Of a stretch of DNA of 64,000 nt, positions 21,101 through 34,200 are shown piece by piece. The stretch comes from Xylona heveae TC161 (lineage: Eukaryota > Ascomycota > Xylonomycetes > Xylonales > Xylonaceae). Under the pieces are notes generated by a model. That model searched no databases, was not told the DNA's origin, and saw nothing but the letters and a program-made list of their open reading frames with translations. The position numbers and the translations under genes were made by a program. The DNA lies in the NCBI RefSeq assembly GCF_001619985.1, contig NW_017264201.1, forward strand, positions 62,001 through 126,000, given 5' to 3'. The first letter of the stretch is position 1, and each line of letters opens with the position of its first letter.

Positions 21101-24100
21101 GTGAAAATTACAAGGCATGGAGAGTCAATGTTGCAGAAGTCTTGGACAAGAAGAAGGAAGAAGCAGAGCAATCTGCGAGCCCAAGTGATCAGGCCGTCTC
21201 TCCGCTGGCGCCACCGACGACGACCGTGACAGAAGGCCGCCGCGTTCATCGCTTCAGCAGCGAGTTAGATATCCAGCGTGTTCTGAGAGAGTCTGAACAA
21301 GCTGCACGAGAGGAGCAGGAGAGGCGAGAATTACTGGCCAAGGCAGAGGCGGACATGGAAAAGGAAGCAGAAATACCATTGATGCTGGACAAGGTTGAAC
21401 GGGTCGCCAAAGTTTTCAAAGATACGAATCAGCTCATTAATGCTCATCAAGCACTAGAACTCTTCGAGTTTGAGCCTCCTGAAGATAACTTTAATGGAGA
21501 AGAGCAACAGATCTTCACTGAGCGATTCGTCGAGTTCCCAAAGAAGTGGGGCAAGATTGCTGAGGGCATTCCGAACCGCGACTATCATCAGTGTATCGAG
21601 CACTACTATCTCACCAAGATTGAAGCCAAATATAAGGCGCTGCTCAACCGGAGACGTAACCGAAAGGGTGGTCGTAGGGGCGGACGGACTGTGCAAACCC
21701 GCCCCAAGTCAAATGCGCTTGTTAAAGATCTTGGTGTTCACCCTGATGTTTATGAAGGCGACGAGTTCGAGACTCCAGCAATTGCGGTCACTGACACGGG
21801 ACGGCCTCGCAGGGCTGCAGCACCTACTTTTGGAGAGTCTGCGAGCAATGATACGGACCAAGGCACACCGGGACCAGGCATTACCCGGAAAGCTGGTGCT
21901 CCTGAAAAGGGCGTTGAGCGTGCTGCCAAACGCACAAGAGGAACGGGAGCAAGGGAAAGAGGTCAACGTAGAGCTCGGAACCCACCTATTGCAGCTGCGC
22001 CAGCAACTACTTCCCCATTAAAGGCCGAAAAGGATAGAGGTAAATTGCTTGACAAGGTCCAAGAGGTAGTCGCGGATGAGGCCCAGAAAGCAAAGGACCT
22101 TGAGGGTGCAAATCTCCTGGCTGTATTGCAATCTGGTCGTCCAGCGGTTCCACTCGCCGAAGGTTTGGGTGAGGTAGCAGATCAAACAACCCTTGCGACA
22201 ACAGCAGGAGCATCCGGAGTGCCGGAGCCTCAGCTGGGCGTAAGCAGACAGGCACAGCAGCAGGCTCAACTTCACCGCTCGGGGTCTCAAGCGTCGAGCT
22301 ATTGGTCTGTCCCTGAGCAGCAGGAATTCCCTCGACTGGTACAGCATTTTGGGACAAACTGGCAGGCTATTGCCAATTACATGACCACCAAAACCCAGAC
22401 AATGGTAAGATAAAAACAATTTTCCCTATGACTCATTGCGTTGGGCAAAATCTAACAGTAAATAGGTCAGGAATTACTACAACCGGCTTTTGGAGGCTGG
22501 AAGAACTGAACTCGACGATATGGCCAGGGAGGGCAATGCCAAGAGAGAGCGCGGCGAGAATTTGGGACCGCCGCCGCCACCTGCTGCTGTGTCGAGAAAG
22601 AGAATGGAGGGCAACTATATTACCACTCCTCGACCGCTCGCACCCAGCATCGATCCAATGGAGATTGATGGCGGAGCTGCGAGAATGCAGCAGCCTACAA
22701 TGGCACGAATGTCGCCTCCAGGGCATGCTTCAAGGTATCCAATGCTAGCCCAGGCTGGCGGACCTCAACCCGCTGTGAGCATGGCAGGCCAAGGTCCGGT
22801 ACCAGTTCAAGCCATTCATCATGCATCTCCTCAAAACCACCAGCAAGGACCGCGAATTGGGTTCTTTACAGATACCCGAGCAGATGCGCGCCCCGTTCTT
22901 CAGGCACAGTCAAGTCCCCAGCCTCGACCCATGCAACAGGCTGTGGAGAATCTATATCGGCACCCCATGACACACCAACCACCGCCTCCGCCTCCACAAG
23001 CGCAGGGTCCGGCCCATCAGACGCACATCCCTCAGCGATACCAGGCTCCTGTGCCGGATCGTCAGCACCTCCAAGCTAGGACGCCATTTACGCCTAATCC
23101 CCTTGCACCTCCTCCGCCCGTTACCAAGGAATTTGACTCTGCTGAGCCTGTGTCTACGGGTGGCCCTAGGCCACCGCCTCCCTCGTCGATTCACCAATCG
23201 CAAGCTCAGCAATCTAACATTCGGCATCTCATTGAACCCAATAATCCTCCGCCGCCGCCGCCGCCGCCGTCAGCAGTGTATGTTTCACATTCACCTCAAC
23301 CACCAATGGTGGCACGACCACCGCCGCCTTTCTCTCCAGTTAGGGACGAGCCTCGTCCAGTGTCAACGCCTGTTCTCATGCAAGCTCCAAGCCGGCCCCC
23401 ACCGGAACCGGCTAGGAAAACGTCGAATATCCTTGACATTTTAAACAGTGAACCGGCGGAAGACCCTCGTCAGAAGAAGAGGTACAACGATCACGTTATG
23501 CCTAGCGGACCCTCACCTCCGCCGCAGTCGGCCCAAGTACCAATTTACCACGCGCCACGGCCTCCATCTCAACCATCTCCTGCACCGAGGCAAGAGATTA
23601 TTGTTGAGGCGCCTTCTCCGCAGCGATTTCATCGGCCATCGTATGGAATGGCCACCTCTGGGCCTCCTCCCTCTTCACGGACCATGTCGGATGCTCTTCC
23701 TGCTGGACCACCAGTGGTCAGTCCTGGTCCACAGCCTTGGTATCAGCAGCAAACTCCGTATGCCCGTCAAGGACCGCCGCCACCTCCTCCCCACCCTTCA
23801 TCAGTGAGCTCGCCTCCAGTTCACCATGCAAGCTACGTTCAGAGTGGTCGGCCTTCTTATCTAGCGCTGCACAATCCATCACCGCCGCCGCAGGCGACTT
23901 ACGCAGCACATGGTCACTCTCGCAGCTCCTCTTACCCACAAGCGTTGCAGACTCCAATGTCTCACCCACCGCCCCCACCATCCTCTGCTGCTCCACCTGC
24001 CAAGCTACATCAGCCCATGTACGCACCCAGCCCTACGTCGCAGGGTCCGACACCTGTAACGACGACAATGGGCTCTCACCCGAGTTCCATGCCGGCACAC

Positions 24101-24343
24101 CATCATCCATCACAGGCAATGCATCCTCGGGCGAGCATGCCGCCAGACATGACTCCCCGTATGGTTCCTCGAGCAGTTTCAGATCACCTCGTTCGGCATA
24201 TGGATGGTCTTCATGGCCCTTCTCCCGTTGGCGTTTCCGTCACAGGACCACCAGGCATGCCGCCCACGACGACGCGCGCATATACCCCGCCTCAATATGG
24301 CCATCATCCGTATGGACCATATGAGCCGCCTCGGCCAATGTAA
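18172..24343 (+). CDS. snt1: SANT-domain corepressor Snt1 (Set3 complex)
   Basis: Two exons, 18172-22404 and 22466-24343 (intron of 61 nt); 2036 aa. Residues 1 to about 290 are rich in RD/RE/RS dipeptides. About 290-730 is Pro/Ser-rich. About 730-870 is a charged Glu/Lys coiled-coil stretch. SANT1 lies near 1110-1160 (TERFVEFPKKWGKIAEGI, then HQCIEHYYLTK). SANT2 lies near 1377-1420 (YWSVPEQQEFPRLVQHFG, then NWQAIANYM) and is cut by the intron just before VRNYYNRLL. The C-terminal 600 residues are Pro/His/Gln-rich, with polyproline runs. Two SANT domains in a long disordered protein match yeast Snt1 and animal SMRT/N-CoR, scaffolds of histone deacetylase complexes. A nuclear repressor role through a Set3-type complex is inferred from the family. 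Confidence 0.92.
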
Positions 24344-25196
24344 TGTGTAGCGTGCAAATGGTCTGGATATCAGGCTGTTTCAAAGGGATGAAGAGCAGGG
24401 TGCGTAGCGAATGGAATCGGAAGGTTCTCCTTCCTCAGCTTCGAGCAGCCATTTCCGTTCCTTCCATTTAATTAAGTTTCATGTATCTATGTATCTATGA
24501 AGGCATTATCACCAGTTTTCTACAACTAGTATCTAAAAAAGTAAAATTCTAGTCATGATCTAATGCAAGTCATGCCACCACAGATCAAAGGAGCCCAATG
24601 CTTTAAACGTGTCAATGTCTACCAATATTACGGTCTTTACGACCTTCGGTAGGAAAAAAATGCATCCTTTATTTTATTTTGGGACGAATTGACATAACAA
24701 GACATAACAGGACACAACGAGACGCAACGAATCTACACAAGACTGCAGATGGGTACATGGTTTTAATTGACTTAAAGTAAACGTAGATGAAAGATATAAC
24801 TAAGAGACGAGAGAGATAAAGATGTCGAGCTAAAGGTACTCTTATGCACCGATTTGCAGGATAATATATATGAAGCGGTACAAAGCTAATAAACTTAAGG
24901 AGATAGTGAAGAACAAACAACCCGTGGCTCCAACCCGTGTTCAAGGTTTCAATTAATGGAGATCTTGTCTACTGACGTGCGTTTTACAGAAGTGTAACGT
25001 GTACAGTAGGAGGTTTGAAAAGTTGGGTTTTTGGGAGGGAGGAGGGAAGAGGGAATTGGTCAAGAGACGAGAATGCACGTCTGGGCATTTGCGCTGTGGG
25101 GATTAAATCGATTCCGAAGCCACGGGACGAGACGAGACGAGACGAGAAGAAAGGAGGGAAGAGAGGGAGGGAGGGAAACGAGGTAGGATGTTTTGT
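24344..25196. other. Convergent spacer between snt1 and ARPC3
   Basis: No gene is seen. Short imperfect repeats of ACATAACAAG/ACACAACGAG type occur at 24690-24733. A pentanucleotide (GACGA)n tract of about four to five units occurs at 25125-25147, close to the ARPC3 stop. Confidence 0.5.
25125..25147. repeat. (GACGA)n pentanucleotide microsatellite
   Basis: Four to five uninterrupted GACGA units. The same pentamer is repeated near 43070-43091, upstream of rvb2. Confidence 0.8.
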
Positions 25197-26375
25197 TTAG
25201 AGAGATTTGCCCATGAATTTGCGCTTGGTGAAGCTGAGCCACCACTATTGATATTGAAACGGTATTTGTTAGTTTTGGCACTGGTATATTGATAATTGAG
25301 AATAGAGTGTGATGACTGGTAGGACATGATGGAGTTGAAACATGAAATGGTCTGCTCACCTTTGACGGCGTGCTGGGATCATCAGCGTACACGCGCGCGA
25401 GTAACCGGACTGCGAGTTCTTGGCGGACTTGTGAGAGGTACCTTTGTCATGTTAGCTCATTCTGTTGCCCCTTGGTTTGATGATAGATGGATACATCGCG
25501 GATCAGAGGCAGAAAAAGGAAAAAAGAGAAAGAGGACATGGTGTGAAGCGGAATGAACAAAGTTGGAACTCACCCTCGCATCAGCTCGGCGTCATTGCGA
25601 TCTCTAGGTGCCTCAAAAGCTTGGTTCAAGGGGAACGTCGCGTCGCCGGGGATAGCAAAGTTGTTGTCTAGGGCGGTGTTCATCACGGCCTGTATCGCGA
25701 AATGGGAATTCTTGTCAGCATATACTTTGAAGCTTAAGTAAGGGTGTTTGCGCAAATCACTAGGACTAGAGCGCAGATTATGCGCATAGTGAAGAGAAAA
25801 AGCGAGGTAGGAAAATGTAATGAAGGGATTTGATCCGTCAAACGCACCCTCTCGGCCTCACGCTGGCTCATGCCTGGTCGAATCTTGCCAAGACATTCGC
25901 TGACAAACAAGATGCCGTAAATCAACAGGCGATCAGCGGGTCCCTTGATTTCAAAGTTGCGGAAAAATGTATTCGCGCGGAACAGCGAAAGCACTTCATC
26001 TAGCGGGTCGTAGCTCTCGCTGTCAGGGTCAATGTCGAACTCATTGCCGCCAGTGGGGAGAGCGGGGAGTTGGTATGCGGGGCCGCGGGTTTTGGTGCGG
26101 AGGGGGAGCAACGCAAAGTTTCCTGTTGATTGGGATAATTGTGTAAGTAAATAGCCCGTCTCGTAGAGATTCATGGACGTGGAATTGGAACAGATGAGCT
26201 CATGATAGTGGAGTGGAACGTATGAGGTGCTGAGTTGAGCTTAGGGAGCTAGCTATACCGATGATCCGGACGCCAGGGTCCTGGAGGAAAATGGAGTGAT
26301 AGGCCTAAAGACACATTTTAGTTATTTTGAAAATGAAGACCGTAGGGTTTGAAAGATGCATATACGAACAGGCAT
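25197..26375 (-). CDS. arc18: Actin-related protein 2/3 complex subunit 3 (ARPC3, p21-Arc)
   Basis: Six coding exons on the minus strand: 26375-26370, 26304-26259, 26122-25848, 25689-25574, 25441-25360 and 25244-25197; 190 aa. The joined protein reads MPAYHSIFLQDPGVRIIGN, then FALLPLRTKTRGP, FEIKGPADRLLIYGILFVSE, CLGKIRPGMSQREAER, LDNNFAIPGDATFPLNQAF, and ends WWLSFTKRKFMGKSL. These are the conserved blocks of ARPC3, a structural subunit of the actin-nucleating Arp2/3 complex. The first coding exon holds only ATG CCT, with the non-consensus donor GTTCGT; it is chosen because MPAYHS is the family start. The length is close to the usual 178-190 aa. It shares a 309-bp divergent promoter with rfc3. 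Confidence 0.95.
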
Positions 26376-26684
26376 TGCGACGGTGCTATGGGTATCGTTG
26401 TGGTTGTTGTCGTCGTCGTCGTCAACGTCAACGTAAACTGACCTGGGGCGGTGGAGGGATGTCTTCCGGGTAATGAGATGGGAGGATGGAGCTTGGTCAT
26501 AGCTTACCTACTTACCCGTGCGAAATCCACTATACGCGTCTTCGCGCTGGGTCGCGTCTTCCGGCTATCAAGTGAGAATCGCCAACGACAAAAATTGCAA
26601 CGAAAGGATCAATAGACCAAACCGGATCCCGACGAGATATTTCCAGCGAAGATATATTGGATTCCTTGATACAAAGCGTGCACC
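26376..26684. promoter_or_regulatory. Bidirectional ARPC3/rfc3 promoter with MCB-type element
   Basis: Only 309 bp separate the two start codons. An ACGCGT at 26534-26539 is followed by TCGCGC and TCGCGT cores within the next 25 bases. ACGCGT is the MCB site bound by the MBF factor, which in yeasts drives replication genes at G1/S; this fits the clamp-loader gene to the right. A GTT/GTC trinucleotide run at about 26398-26428 lies on the ARPC3 side. Confidence 0.55.
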
Positions 26685-28182
26685 ATGTCAGACATTGAAG
26701 ATGAAATGGACGTGGATACCGCTCCCCTCAACAATACTATCCAATTCAGCTCGGACAATACGAACAAGGGCAAGAGAAGCGCGGCGAATTTGCCAGTAGA
26801 AGCCGAGGATACTCTGCCTTGGTACGTCGAATACGGCCAGCGAAAATAATTCATGCAATATTAGAAACTGACTTGTGGGAAAAGGGTGGAAAAATACAGA
26901 CCCGACACTCTCGACGATGTTTCAGGACACAAGGATATTCTTGCAACAATTAATCGTTTCGTGGACACAAACGTGCGTTCCGACCCAGAAGCTTTTGTCC
27001 AAGAAATAACAAAAATTGACGGGAATGATAGAAACTCCCTCATCTTCTGCTCTACGGCCCGCCAGGTACAGGAAAAACATCAACAATTCTCGCACTTGCA
27101 AGACGAATCTATGGCAATCGCAACATGAAGCAGATGGTGTTGGAGCTTAATGCCAGTGACGATCGAGGCATTGATGTGGTGAGAGAACAAATCAAGACAT
27201 TTGCCAGTACGTTTCCCTCCCATCCTCGAAGTCCACGTCTTCTTTGTGGATCCAAACACTCCCTCAATGCAAGCCTGTAAAGGGGTACGAACGAGAAATT
27301 AACGACAACCAATCAGGCACAAAACAAATCTTCAGCGCGGCACCCAAAGACGGCGCGCAGTCACTTGGTGCATACAAGCTCATTATTCTCGACGAGGCCG
27401 ACGCCATGACCGCCACCGCGCAAATGGCTCTGCGCCGCATCATGGAGCGATACACCGCCAATACCCGTTTCTGTATTATAGCCAACTACACGCACAAACT
27501 GTCTCCCGCGCTTCTTTCGCGATGCACACGGTTCCGATTCAGTCCGCTCAAAGAGCCAGATATCAAACGACTCGTCGACTTGGTTATTGAAAAGGAAGAA
27601 GTCAATATCACTGCCGATGCAGTGGACGACTTGGTGCGCCTGAGCAAGGGAGACATGCGCCGTTCGTTGAACGTCCTGCAGGCTTGCCATGCGAGTAGTA
27701 TGTCGTAATTCCTACTCTCACTATTATACTCCCGTTAACGAACCACAGGCACACCTCTTCGCCCCCCAAAATCCGCATCGGATAAAGAAACATCCACTTC
27801 CGAGCCGATCCAGCGCGACCTCATCACCTCGCAAACCATCTACGACTGCATTGCCGCGCCGCATCCATCTGACATTCAAACCATTCTCACCACGCTCCTG
27901 ACCACGCCTGACGTCATCTCGTGTCTATCAACAATCAATACGCTCAAAGCGACAAAAGGTCTAGCTTTGGCGGATATATTGACCGCCCTGTCAGACGAGC
28001 TGGGCGGCGCGAATGGCGCAAAGGGCGCCCTGGACGTCCCGCCCCAAACCCGCGTGGCGTGGCTCGAGGGCCTTTCGGAAATCGAGTGGCGACTGAGCGG
28101 CGGTGGCGCGGAGACTGTGCAGACAGGTGGTCTAGTTGGTGCGGTGAGGAGTGGTGTCGAATTGATGGAAAATGGGAAGTAG
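26685..28182 (+). CDS. rfc3: Replication factor C subunit Rfc3 (human RFC5 type)
   Basis: Five exons: 26685-26821, 26885-26972, 27032-27206, 27317-27697 and 27749-28182; 404 aa. Introns are 51-110 nt. The protein is a AAA+ clamp-loader subunit that helps load PCNA onto primed DNA in the nucleus. Visible are [17 protein letters not shown], the Walker A block [33 protein letters not shown], Walker [12 protein letters not shown], the sensor and arginine-finger block [13 protein letters not shown], and [28 protein letters not shown] points to the Rfc3/RFC5 subunit. Between the FAST and KLIILDEAD blocks there is an insert (about 10 residues longer than in yeast) around [12 protein letters not shown]. 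The acidic N-terminal extension of about 45 residues is typical for fungi. Confidence 0.95.
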
Positions 28183-28645
28183 GTTTACCATGACTCTGAC
28201 TCTAACTCTGCCTCTGAGCCGATGTTCAAGGGAAGAGTCAGATATGGAACCGTGAAGTAAGGAAAAGAAAGAGAGCGTGGATAAGGGGGACATGGGAATG
28301 TAATGAGGTACGGACGTGGTTCTAAAATCTAGCATCTACGGCGCAGAAAGGCGTTTAGCTGTGTGTAAATATCCTTTGAATGTTTCTATTAAGAGAAATT
28401 TCACTTTGCATCATGTTTATCATATCTCAGTTGAGGAAAATATTTGTCGTATTGACGCATATGATATAACCACATTTCCCCTGTCTTGAAAAGAGATATA
28501 TGCACCATTGTATAGAGGGTGTTAAAGAAGTAAGAGAAAAGAAGTGACAAAACTCCGTGGTAGATCGACTTTTTTTGTACAATGCAACTGTGAAGAGCAA
28601 AAGATGGGGTAAATTAAACCTAGATATTGGAAAAAGAACGGCATC
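28183..28645. other. Convergent spacer between rfc3 and trm6
   Basis: 463 bp with no gene. Nothing notable beyond AT-rich sequence expected at 3' ends. Confidence 0.5.
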
Positions 28646-30507
28646 CTAAGCGGGGGTCTCAGATGACCGCTCCCCGACCAACTTTCTGCGCTTATTCTTT
28701 CCTCTTGCCTCGACTTTGCCTTCTGCAGGCAACACGCGGGTTCCGGTAAACACGTAGCCCTCAGAGTTACCGCGGCTCGTCATGAGCGGATGTGTTCTGC
28801 CGGGGAGGACTTGATATTCTCTGACGCGGGAAGTCTGGATCGAGGGGGCGAGCAAGAGGGTAGGGTTTATGGGGAAATCGTCTTTGGATATACTTTGGTC
28901 GTCCATCGTGGCTTCCGCTTGCATGGTGACAAAGGCAGTCCGTCTGGCAGTCGAGAAGCAATCGGCGAGCTCAGTCAAGGGTTCGACCGTGGGCGAATAT
29001 ACCACGACCTGAGCGGCGCCACGGAGGAGAGGAAGAGTGTGCTGTAGTATCGTTACAGGATTCATGACGCTCGCGACGATAAGGCCGTCGAATCCGCCGG
29101 CGCGGGTCTCGTCGACGACGGCCCTGATGCGCTCCCATCGGCGCCGTTTGCGGAAATATGTGCCCCGTTTGCCGGATTTCCAGGTCTTGATGATGTCGTC
29201 GGGGACGCGCTCGGGTTCGGTGTACCCGTTGTCGTCTTCGGGCGAGAGGAGTTGTAGCCATGAGAGCATCTTGAGGTGGTCGTGGAGTGGATGAGAAGGG
29301 GATGGCGTGGATGCGTCGAAGAGAAAGTATTTCAGGAGGGAGAGATTCGGTTGTGCATTGGCGTGTAGGAGGGTGAGAGTATTTCGCGTCGCGGACTGGG
29401 GGACTGGATGATGGTGATGGTGGTGGTGAGGTTGGCGGGAAGGAGCTGGAGCAGAGGCGGGTGCAGAAGCAGACGGAGCTTCTGCGGGTTCAGGAGCGGT
29501 CATGTCAACGTCGTCATTTATTGCCTCCTGGGTAGCGGTGGTGGAAGCAGAGTTGCCAGTAGCAGCGGCAGTGGTGGTGGGAGCAGGATTCTCAGGTTCT
29601 TCAGATTCCGAATCCGAGTCCGAGTCATCCTCCTCCGGTGGATATAATATGCCTAATCGTTCTGCCATGGCGGCGACGATAAGTCCTCCTGTCTCATCAA
29701 CGACTAACCATCTTCCGCCGCCGACCTTGCTGATGCCGTCCTCGAGGACTTGCGGCTCAGAAGCGCTGCAGCGGATATTGGCCCAGCTGCCGATCAGTCC
29801 GATCAATTCATCACGCAAGTCCAAGCTGCGCATCGGTTCCTTTTCCGCCAAGAGCCATTCTGTAAAGAGCGGGATGTCGAGTGGTAGCACTGTAAAGCGG
29901 CGCGCGTATTTTCTTGTCTTGCGCAGCGTGTATTTGGCCAGGGAGAATGCCGTCTTTTGATCAATGGCAGAATGCGACGAGAGCAGCTTGGCAATGAGAT
30001 CCTTGCCAGCGCCGGATCCTTCCTTTTTCAGCGCCTCGATTTCTTCAAAAGTCATCTTTTGGCTTGTAGGATCGTCAATCGTCTGCCGATTGGTCCGCAT
30101 TATGACCTCTCCATCTTCTCCCACCACTTCGTATTCCTCTCCCGTTTCCGGTCGGTCTTCTTCTCCCTCGACTGTGGGCGTTGCGGTGCCATCGGCAAGC
30201 ACTTCGGCGTGAAGCTCGGACGCAGGTACAACTCGAAGGCCACCATGCTGTTGGCTTTTTATATCGTCGACAATCTCATAGGTGAGATTGTAAGGTCTTC
30301 CAAGCAGATGGTTTGCTTGGAAAGTTCCATATTTTCCAATGGAAATGACCCTGGGGGGAAGTCAACTTGGTTGTTTCACAGGGATAAAAAAAATTATGCA
30401 GTAGTTATCGGCAGTACATACGCATTTGGGACCAACTGGACAATCTTCAGTGTTTCTGACGGAAGGCGCAAAGCCAAATAGCTATATGGCTTGATGCTGG
30501 AATGCAT
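28646..30507 (-). CDS. trm6: tRNA (adenine-58-N1)-methyltransferase non-catalytic subunit Trm6
   Basis: Two exons on the minus strand, 30507-30422 and 30350-28646 (intron of 71 nt); 596 aa. Trm6 (Gcd10) binds tRNA and pairs with the catalytic subunit Trm61 to make m1A58, in the nucleus. Visible are an N-terminal block SYLALRLPSETLKIVQLVPN, then ISIGKYGTFQANHLLGRPYN and LTYEIVDD, the conserved NRQTIDDPTSQKMTFEEIEA and LIAKLLSSHSAIDQKTAFSL, KYTLRKTRKYARRFTVLPLD, and a C-terminal half with GFDGLIVASVMNPVTIL and VVYSPTVEPLTELADCF. An Asp/Glu/Ser insert with a run of seven His residues separates the halves. No SAM-binding motif is expected in this subunit. It is divergent from the MINDY gene. Confidence 0.93.
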
Positions 30508-31265
30508 CCTGCGCACCAAGGACTGCTCAACGTGCTTGCAGCAAAAGCAAGGGCAGAGCAACAGTTTCCAGCATAGTGAACCCACCGTGAATGGCCGAAT
30601 CCTTTTGGGCGCGGAAAAAGATGCGCTAAGCCCCACATGTGAAATGTTTAGGTTTTCTCTCCTGGGCTGTGGCGGTGCAGCTGGTGCACTATGCCAATCG
30701 CAATCTTGTTCAGTGCAGTTCAGTTCAGTTCAGTTCAGTTCAGTCTTCCAGTTGAGACGTGCTGAGGAGTCCTGTCAGATTGTGGCAGTGCAAGTCCCTT
30801 TTGCTGGTGCCTTGCGGGTCCCTCGTTGCCCTCCACAGTCGCATCCCACGTCATTCCACATGGAGGCAAATGAGACGTAGACACAAAGAGAGTAGGGATA
30901 AAGTCGATCAAGTGCTCCACGAGTAGATTTTCAGGCAATAATAGCGAAATATCTCGTGAGGTAGATCCTGATAAATCTTTAATAGCAATAAAAAGGCCTC
31001 GAACATTCGAATGGTGCATTTGTACGCGCAAGCCCTGTAAATGCTCCATCGTCACTTATCGTGGAGTTCCTTTTGTGTCTGCCTGGAGCTTACCTGAGGA
31101 AGTCCCAAAGTCACCCACAACGGCTGTATCCCCCCGACCGTCGTGTCATACCATAATTGCAGTTGTATTCCGACAAGCAAAGTCCCCGGTCAACTTGAAA
31201 TCTTTACAGGTCGATTTTGGAGCTCGAATTGGTTCAGAAATCGATAATCTTCTTGCAGACTTGTC
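30508..31265. promoter_or_regulatory. Divergent trm6/MINDY promoter region
   Basis: 758 bp between the two start codons with no supported frame. A (CAGTT)n pentanucleotide tract of about six units lies at 30716-30744, probably in or near the trm6 promoter. Confidence 0.45.
30716..30744. repeat. (CAGTT)n pentanucleotide microsatellite
   Basis: Nearly six tandem CAGTT units without interruption. Confidence 0.85.
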
Positions 31266-34200
31266 ATGGTTCTGCGGCAAGAGACGATGCCTCCAAAAAT
31301 CCTTCCTCCGGGAGACCAGCAGCCCGCCCATCAACCACCATATCCAGTCACGCCGAGCACGCCTTCTTCCAACTCATACTTTGCAGAGTCGAAGCCTACG
31401 ACGACCACGACAGCAGATACTTCGAGCCCGCAGAAGCATCGCTCGTCCAGTAAAGCTGAAGATGATGATTCGGACGAGAGTGCGTTTGAATGGGACGCAT
31501 CGGACGATGAGGATGAGGGGAAAAGTAGCTTGCCCCCTCCACTCAAAGTGGGAATAGATTCATCCAAGACGGGTGCAAATTTATCAGAGAATAATCTCCC
31601 ACCAACTCTTCGAGTGGGCCCCCAGAACAGTATTCCCAGGAAGCCTTTACAGTCGCAGAAGGACGATGCGATTAAAGAATCAGTTTCTGCACCCAATCCT
31701 TGGGAGACCGCAGCACATTCCGAGCCTGCTCACCACGAATTCTCTTCCAACAATCCCTTTCTGCCAAAAGCTTCAGGGGTAGGAGAGACCGATTCGGGCC
31801 TGGAAAACAGTGCCGCAGTATGGGGCGCTTCAGCTCCAACATCAAATAGTACCGACAAGAAAAGTAAGCCAACAACATACTGCAGCAATTATATCGTATT
31901 ATTGGACCTGAATATACTAATGAATTTCAAGATGACGTTCCTCCTGTAAACATGACGGCAAATCTATCTCTTGATGATACCCATCCCACCAATCCTTATA
32001 GAACTGCGCATCCTGCAAACAACGACACGAGCTACCCGCAGGCGCAGAATTCCCCGGCTCATGAATTACCAGCATCAAACTACACCATTCCAATTGAAGC
32101 AATGGACCCTCATCGCTCCGAATCCTCGCTGGGCTGGGATCCGCAAGCCGACATCTCAAGCTTTGATGCCTTCTCTTCTCGCAATCGCGGCTTGTCCGAA
32201 CACATCCATAACGAGGGAGAGAGCCCAGTACACAAAACTTGGGATGAGCAACAAGAGTGGGAGAAAACGGAGCGGGAAAGGAGAGATTTGGAAGCCCATG
32301 AAGCGGCGGAAAGGGCTACCAGAGCAGAGAGGGAACGGCAAGCGACAGAGGAATGGTATAGTGGCGAGATGGATGCCTGGAAAAATGAGCAAACTGAGGT
32401 CGACCTTGATGATGTCCAACCTCCGCCAGGTCCGCCGCCTTCAAAGCAAGCAGACCCCGGAGATCATACACGTTTGCCTGTAGAGGAGGTTCCACCTCCA
32501 CGACCGCCGAAACCCGATGTTTCTGTATCGACCAGCCAGTCTCAGCCTGGGGCATCAGGTGGTGCAGCGGTACCTTCTCCCACGACTATAAACCGGCAGA
32601 GGAGCGAGACATATCAAATCAAGCAGATCAATTGGTACGATAATTCTTCAGAGACTAATCCTCGACGCTCGCCAATCTTGATCCAAAACGCCAATGGCCC
32701 TTGTCCCTTGCTGGCCCTTGTTAATGCGTTGGTACTGTCGACGCCTAGCACGCTCGAGACTGCACTAGTCGAGACGTTACGGGTGCGCGAACAAGTCAGT
32801 CTTGGCCTTCTTTTAGATGCTGTATTCGACGAGCTCATGTCAGGGCGACATGGCGGCGCAGCTGCTGCGTTGCCAGACGTGAGCGAATTATATGCATTTC
32901 TTATCAATTTGCATACCGGGATGAATGTCAATCCAAGTTTTGTTCCAATTCCGGCAAAGATACCCAACCTGATAGACTTTTCTGATGATCCTTCTACACA
33001 TGCATCCACTAGCCTAGTTTCTCAAGCAGGAGGATTTGAAGAAACCAGGGAACTCAAGTTTTACAGCACATTCTCAATACCTCTTATTCATGGATGGCTT
33101 CCCTCACAAGGCCATCCTGCAGAAATTGCGCTTGCTCGGTCGGGAAAGACGTACGAGGATGCGCAGAATCTCCAATTTCGGGAGGAAGAGTTGGAAGATA
33201 AGCTTCAACGGGATGGTCTCACCACCGATGAACAACAATTACTCGAGGATGTGGGAACAATTAAATACTTTCTTTCCAACTCTGCGACCCAACTGACCAG
33301 CTATGGCCTTGAAACGATGAAGCAGGCCTTGACACCTGGGGCAATCGCCATACTTTTTCGCAACGACCATTTTAGCACACTCTACAAGCATCCGCGTACG
33401 GGCCAACTTCTCACACTTGTTACCGATGCAGGTTTTGCCAGTCACGAGGAGGTAGTCTGGCAGAGCCTTGTCGACGTCAATGGCGAAGGGAGCGAATTTC
33501 TCTCTGGGGACTTTAGGCCCGTCGGCAATATGAGCCATCAAACCGCCCCAGAAACACACGGCGATGAGAACCAGTCCTCCTGGACCACGGTCAGTCGACG
33601 CAATACCCGACATCAAAACCGGCCGAGCGAGCATTCTTCCCAGACCCAGCCCCTCGCTGCTGCTCCACCGCCACCAGCAATGGACAGCATTGCCGATCGG
33701 CTCGACTCAAGAGCAACCACGGCCAATGATCCTTCCCTTGAGTCCACCAGCCGAGGACCCTCTCACACACGCACGACATCTGAGCAGGAAGATCATGATC
33801 TCGCCCTGGCTCTCCAATTGCAAGAGGAAGAAGAAGATCGCCACAGGCGGGAACAGGCTGCTCGCCAACGCGAAGAGTCGTTATCCCAACAATACATCGC
33901 ATCCGAAGCCCAACCGCCGCCAGCGCGGCGTGGTGAGCGAGGCGCAAGGCCCGATGAACGCGGTCCCTCTCTGCCTCCTCGCCATGGGCAAGACATTGCC
34001 GATGATGCTCCGCCGCCAAGCTACGAACAAGCTGCCAGGAGACCAGCGTATCATCCGCCGAATCCGAATGCGCCCCAGATTACGGGAACAACATATGCTC
34101 CGCATCCGCCTACCACTCCGGTCGCCTCGCATCAGCAGCAGGGGCCCACATTGGGAGGAACCGGATCGAGAAGGCGAAGTAGCGCGTATGCAGACAACCG

